In this document: positions 29,742-32,532 of the stretch, piece after piece
How positions within the stretch are numbered: the stretch's first letter is position 1
Layout: the number at the start of each line of letters is the position of its first letter
NCBI GenBank assembly: GCA_029227035.1
Contig: JAQXZD010000075.1
Location: forward strand, 1 to 32,532
DNA length: 32,532 bases
From: Lachnospiraceae bacterium
GTDB lineage: Bacteria > Bacillota > Clostridia > Lachnospirales > Lachnospiraceae
Direction of reading: 5' to 3'
Made by a program: the position numbers and the translations under genes
Notes under the pieces: generated by a model
Told to the model about the DNA's origin: nothing
Seen by the model: the letters and a program-made list of their open reading frames with translations, nothing else
Database searches by the model: none

Positions 29742-30722
29742 ATGAAAGCTGGCAAATTATCGGAAGCCGTACTCAAACGTTCGGTGCTCAGACAACTTCA
29801 TATGACAGAAAATCAGATAAAGCCTGCTGTCGGTATGGACTATGGAGCCATCCGGACCGGAGAGACAGAGATGGTGGTGTCTGCCATGGCGACACGTTGT
29901 CTGGGAACGCAGATATTGCCGGAAGCCGGTGTTTATGCGGCGGTGAACAATCTGCTGTGCAGTGGTGCAAGACCTCTCGGTGTCATGGTGCAGTTTCTGC
30001 TTCCAACCGCGTATACGGAAAACGGGCTCAGAGAGCTTGTGGCGGCGGTTGATGCAGCGTGTGTGAAGGAAGAACTGCTGGTGCTTGGCGGACATACGGA
30101 GGTGGTCCGGTCCGTGGCGGAGCCTGTGATAACTGTGACAGCTCTCGGGGCAACAGAGGCAGGAAAACTGAAAAGTGCGGCGGCTGCGGAGCCGGGAATG
30201 GATATTCTCGTGACCAAAAGCGTTGGCTTAGAGGGAACGGCACTTCTGGCAATGCAGAGAGAGTCGGAGCTGGCAGAGCGCTATGCATTGCCTTTTATTG
30301 ATAAGGCGAAAACTTTTGCCGGGTATTTATCGGTTCGTTCGGAGGCTGCAGTCGCCATAAAGTCTGGCGTTGCGGCAATGCACGATCTCTCGGAGGGCGG
30401 AGTATTTGGAGCGCTCTGGGAACTGGGACAATGCTCCGGCGTCGGACTTGAAATCGATTTGAAAAAGATTCCGATTCGTCAGGAAACAGTTGAAATTTGT
30501 GAATATTTTGATTTGAATCCTTATAAGCTGTTGTCAGGGGGAAGCATTCTTATGGCAGCCAAAGACGGAAACGCTCTGGCGCATGCCATCAGGCAGGCGG
30601 GAGCGGAAGCGGTTGTGATTGGAAAAGCGACGGCCGGTAATGACAGGATTATTTATAACGCAGAGGAAAGCCGTTACCTGGAGACAACACAAACAGACGA
30701 ATTATGGAAATTGGAAAAGTAG
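29742..30722 (+). CDS. AIR synthase-related protein (HypE/PurM-like fold)
   Basis: 326 residues from ATG 29742 (GGAGATAAG just upstream; TTG 29718 lies in the hairpin and is unlikely). The N-terminal half shows the PurM fold (GMDYGAIRTGETEMVVSAMA, AVNNLLCSGARPLGVMVQFL, LVLGGHTEVVRSVAEPVITV). The C-terminal half has GMDILVTKSVGLEGTALLAM, MHDLSEGGVFGALWELG and NPYKLLSGGSILMA. These resemble HypE and thiamine-monophosphate kinase, ATP-binding enzymes, but no hyp genes are near. The reaction is unknown. The Lrp gene follows after 9 bases. Confidence 0.87.
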   Translation: MKAGKLSEAVLKRSVLRQLHMTENQIKPAVGMDYGAIRTGETEMVVSAMATRCLGTQILPEAGVYAAVNNLLCSGARPLGVMVQFLLPTAYTENGLRELVAAVDAACVKEELLVLGGHTEVVRSVAEPVITVTALGATEAGKLKSAAAAEPGMDILVTKSVGLEGTALLAMQRESELAERYALPFIDKAKTFAGYLSVRSEAAVAIKSGVAAMHDLSEGGVFGALWELGQCSGVGLEIDLKKIPIRQETVEICEYFDLNPYKLLSGGSILMAAKDGNALAHAIRQAGAEAVVIGKATAGNDRIIYNAEESRYLETTQTDELWKLEK

Positions 30723-30731
30723 GAGGAAGTC

Positions 30732-31211
30732 ATGAGAGAAAAGATTTTAACATTTATAGAAAAGAACAGTCGTATCGATATCAAGGAGCTTTCCGTAGTG
30801 CTTGGTGTGGATGAGGCAACAGTTATGAATGAGCTTGAAAGTATGGAGCAGGAGGGAATTATCTGCGGATATCATACTCTGATTAACTGGGATAAAGCAG
30901 GCGTGGAAAAGGTGACGGCTTTAATTGAGGTACGTGTGACTCCACAGAGAGGCATGGGATTTGATAAAGTGGCAGAGCGGATTTATAACTATCCGGAGGT
31001 AAACTCTGTGTATCTGATTTCCGGGGGCTTTGACCTGATGGTGACCTTGGAAGGAAAGACGCTCCGGGAGATTTCACAGTTTGTCTCGGATAAGCTGTCC
31101 GCGCTGGATCAGGTACTCAGCACCAAGACAAATTTTATTTTGAAGAAGTATAAGGACCACGGTACGGTCATGGCACCGAAAGCAAAAGATGAAAGGATAA
31201 TGATGGCATAA
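30732..31211 (+). CDS. Lrp/AsnC-family transcriptional regulator
   Basis: 159 residues. N-terminal winged HTH (RIDIKELSVVLGVDEATVMN, ELESMEQEGIICGYHTLIN) and C-terminal RAM-type ligand domain (VTALIEVRVTPQRGMGFDKV, VNSVYLISGGFDLMVTLEGK). AGGAGG lies 5 bases before the ATG. The stop codon overlaps the next ATG by one base (31211), so translation is coupled to the aminotransferase, pointing to control of an amino-acid pathway by its own product or substrate. Confidence 0.93.
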   Translation: MREKILTFIEKNSRIDIKELSVVLGVDEATVMNELESMEQEGIICGYHTLINWDKAGVEKVTALIEVRVTPQRGMGFDKVAERIYNYPEVNSVYLISGGFDLMVTLEGKTLREISQFVSDKLSALDQVLSTKTNFILKKYKDHGTVMAPKAKDERIMMA

Positions 31212-32389
31212 TGAGAGATCCGTTATCAAAAGTAATTAAGACAATTGAGCCGTCGGGTATTCGTAAGTTTTTTGACATTGTAAGTGAGATGGAAGACGCT
31301 ATTTCACTGGGTGTTGGGGAACCGGATTTCGATACTCCGTGGCATATCCGCGATGAGGGCATTTATTCTCTGGAAAAGGGAAAAACTTTTTATACTTCCA
31401 ACGCGGGATTAAAAGACTTAAAAATTGAAATTGCGAAGTTTTTGAAGCGCAGATATGATTTGCAATATGATTACAATAAGGAGCTGTTTGTGACAGTCGG
31501 CGGCAGCGAAGCAATTGACGTGGCCATGCGTGCGATGCTGGATCCGGGAGATGAAGTGCTCATTCCGCAGCCGAGTTATGTCTCCTATCTGCCGTGTTGT
31601 GTGCTGGCAAACGGAACGCCGGTAATCATTGAACTGAAGGCGGAGAATGAATTCCGTCTGACAGCCGAAGAGCTGGAGGCTGCAATTACACCGAAGACAA
31701 AGCTTCTGGTGCTGCCGTTTCCGAATAACCCGACCGGTGCGGTTATGGAGAAAAAAGATCTGGAAGCAATTGCAGAGATTATCATAAAGCATGATATTTT
31801 TGTGCTGAGTGATGAGATTTATTCGGAACTTACTTATCTGGACAACCATGTATCCATAGCATCTCTTCCGGGTATGAAGGAGAGAACCATTGTAATTAAC
31901 GGCTTTTCGAAGTCGCATGCGATGACAGGATGGAGACTTGGCTATGCCTGCGGACCGGAAGTGGTGATTAAGCAGATGCTTAAGATTCATCAGTTTGCCA
32001 TTATGTGTGCACCTACCACAAGCCAGTATGCGGCAGTAGAGGCCCTGAAAAACGGTGATGCGGATGTTACCATGATGCGGGAGGAGTATGATGGAAGACG
32101 TCGTTATGTTCTGAAGCGGTTCAGGGAGATGGGATTATCCTGTTTTGAACCTTTTGGAGCCTTTTATGCATTTCCGAGTATCAGCGAGTTTGGCATGACA
32201 TCGGAAGAATTTGCCAATGAGCTTCTGAAGAAGCAGAAGGTGGCGGTTGTACCGGGCACGGCATTTGGAGCTTCTGGGGAGGGATTTATCCGGATTTCGT
32301 ATGCATATTCTCTGGAGGATCTGCGAGAGGCGCTGGGAAGAGTAGAGGCTTTTGTTACAGAGCTGCGTGAGAAAAGGGCAGGCAATTAA
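31211..32389 (+). CDS. Class I/II pyridoxal-phosphate aminotransferase (PatA-like)
   Basis: 392 residues, full length for fold-type I. PNNPTG at 171-176, DEIYSEL at 201-207 and the Schiff-base lysine K234 in [15 protein letters not shown] are present, and the C-terminal Arg in [10 protein letters not shown] binds the substrate carboxylate. Sequence style matches the aromatic/other amino acid aminotransferases commonly located after an AsnC regulator in Clostridia. The exact amino donor is not predictable. It overlaps the Lrp stop codon by one base and precedes trmL by two bases. Confidence 0.93.
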   Translation: MRDPLSKVIKTIEPSGIRKFFDIVSEMEDAISLGVGEPDFDTPWHIRDEGIYSLEKGKTFYTSNAGLKDLKIEIAKFLKRRYDLQYDYNKELFVTVGGSEAIDVAMRAMLDPGDEVLIPQPSYVSYLPCCVLANGTPVIIELKAENEFRLTAEELEAAITPKTKLLVLPFPNNPTGAVMEKKDLEAIAEIIIKHDIFVLSDEIYSELTYLDNHVSIASLPGMKERTIVINGFSKSHAMTGWRLGYACGPEVVIKQMLKIHQFAIMCAPTTSQYAAVEALKNGDADVTMMREEYDGRRRYVLKRFREMGLSCFEPFGAFYAFPSISEFGMTSEEFANELLKKQKVAVVPGTAFGASGEGFIRISYAYSLEDLREALGRVEAFVTELREKRAGN

Positions 32390-32391
32390 AG

Positions 32392-32532
32392 ATGGCAGAG
32401 CTTAATATTGTATTATATGAGCCGGAGATACCGGCAAATACCGGAAATATCGGACGAACCTGTGTCGCAACCAACACAAGGCTACATCTGATTGAGCCGC
32501 TGGGCTTTTCGCTTTCCGAAAAGCATTTAAAG
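32392..32532 (+). CDS. trmL: tRNA (cytidine(34)-2'-O)-methyltransferase, SPOUT family, truncated by window edge
   Basis: The first 47 codons are seen, [20 protein letters not shown], then [20 protein letters not shown]. The P-x-I-P-x-N-T-G-N-I-x-R-T-C motif is the N-terminal signature of TrmL/CspR, which methylates the wobble ribose of tRNA(Leu). It starts two bases after the aminotransferase stop codon and is probably in the same operon. The rest lies outside the window. Confidence 0.9.
   Translation, partial: MAELNIVLYEPEIPANTGNIGRTCVATNTRLHLIEPLGFSLSEKHLK

Noticed and set aside
1..32532. CRISPR arrays, tRNA or rRNA genes, classic riboswitches or T-box leaders
   Set aside because: No regularly spaced direct repeats, cloverleaf-like segments or known leader signatures were seen by eye; a covariance-model scan would settle it.

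Overview
The window reads like chromosome of a Gram-positive anaerobic Firmicute of the class Clostridia, most likely a Lachnospiraceae gut commensal. This rests on gene content (VanW-domain protein, YhfC-type protease, EpsC-type serine acetyltransferase, SseB-like protein, a MMPL exporter with a YhgE-like partner, a transmembrane Ser/Thr kinase locus), AGGAGG-type ribosome binding sites and clear sigma-A promoters. The genus cannot be fixed from the sequence alone. There are no rRNA or tRNA genes and no CRISPR array.

Left part (1-6.2 kb), AT-rich and disturbed. It opens inside the C-terminus of an IS1182-like transposase whose end carries two palindromes. Then come a GNAT acetyltransferase, a gene-poor stretch with inverted repeats (745-1177), a DUF4143-type ATPase, a TfoX C-terminal-domain protein, a secreted CAP/Big2 protein, and a membrane-protein gene broken by an in-frame TAG. 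An ~88 bp element with a divergent promoter occurs twice (4639-4726 and 6042-6129, about 80% identical). Copy A keeps its rightward gene (a secreted protein) and only a stub of the leftward XRE regulator. Copy B keeps the intact XRE regulator, but its consensus rightward promoter faces the 3' end of an unrelated kinase gene.

Kinase locus (6.2-9.1 kb). A transmembrane Ser/Thr kinase (minus strand) diverges from a small HTH-like protein, a lipoprotein made of two related domains, and a small membrane protein. The kinase N-lobe is encoded upstream of its first usable start codon, so the gene has lost its start, uses a rare one, or carries a one-base frameshift. This locus is the best candidate for a poorly described signalling system.

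Middle (9.1-21.4 kb). AraC regulator; PNPOx-like flavoprotein converging on a patatin-like lipase; TetR regulator; azlCD branched-chain amino acid exporter; YhfC intramembrane protease; a chemoreceptor followed closely by epsC and a NUDIX hydrolase; a small alarmone synthetase; an SseB-like protein; ybaK; a DUF308 membrane protein diverging from ybaK through overlapping -35 boxes; a small unknown protein; and a second TetR regulator.

Right part (21.5-32.5 kb). A likely operon of a MMPL/RND exporter, a large coiled-coil exported protein and a MntP-like membrane protein ends at a strong terminator. Then come a DEDDh exonuclease overlapping a convergent membrane-anchored repeat protein, a 36-residue membrane peptide, a VanW protein with a Lys/Asp-rich tail, and an operon-like series (AIR-synthase-related protein, Lrp/AsnC regulator, class I aminotransferase, TrmL) cut by the window edge.
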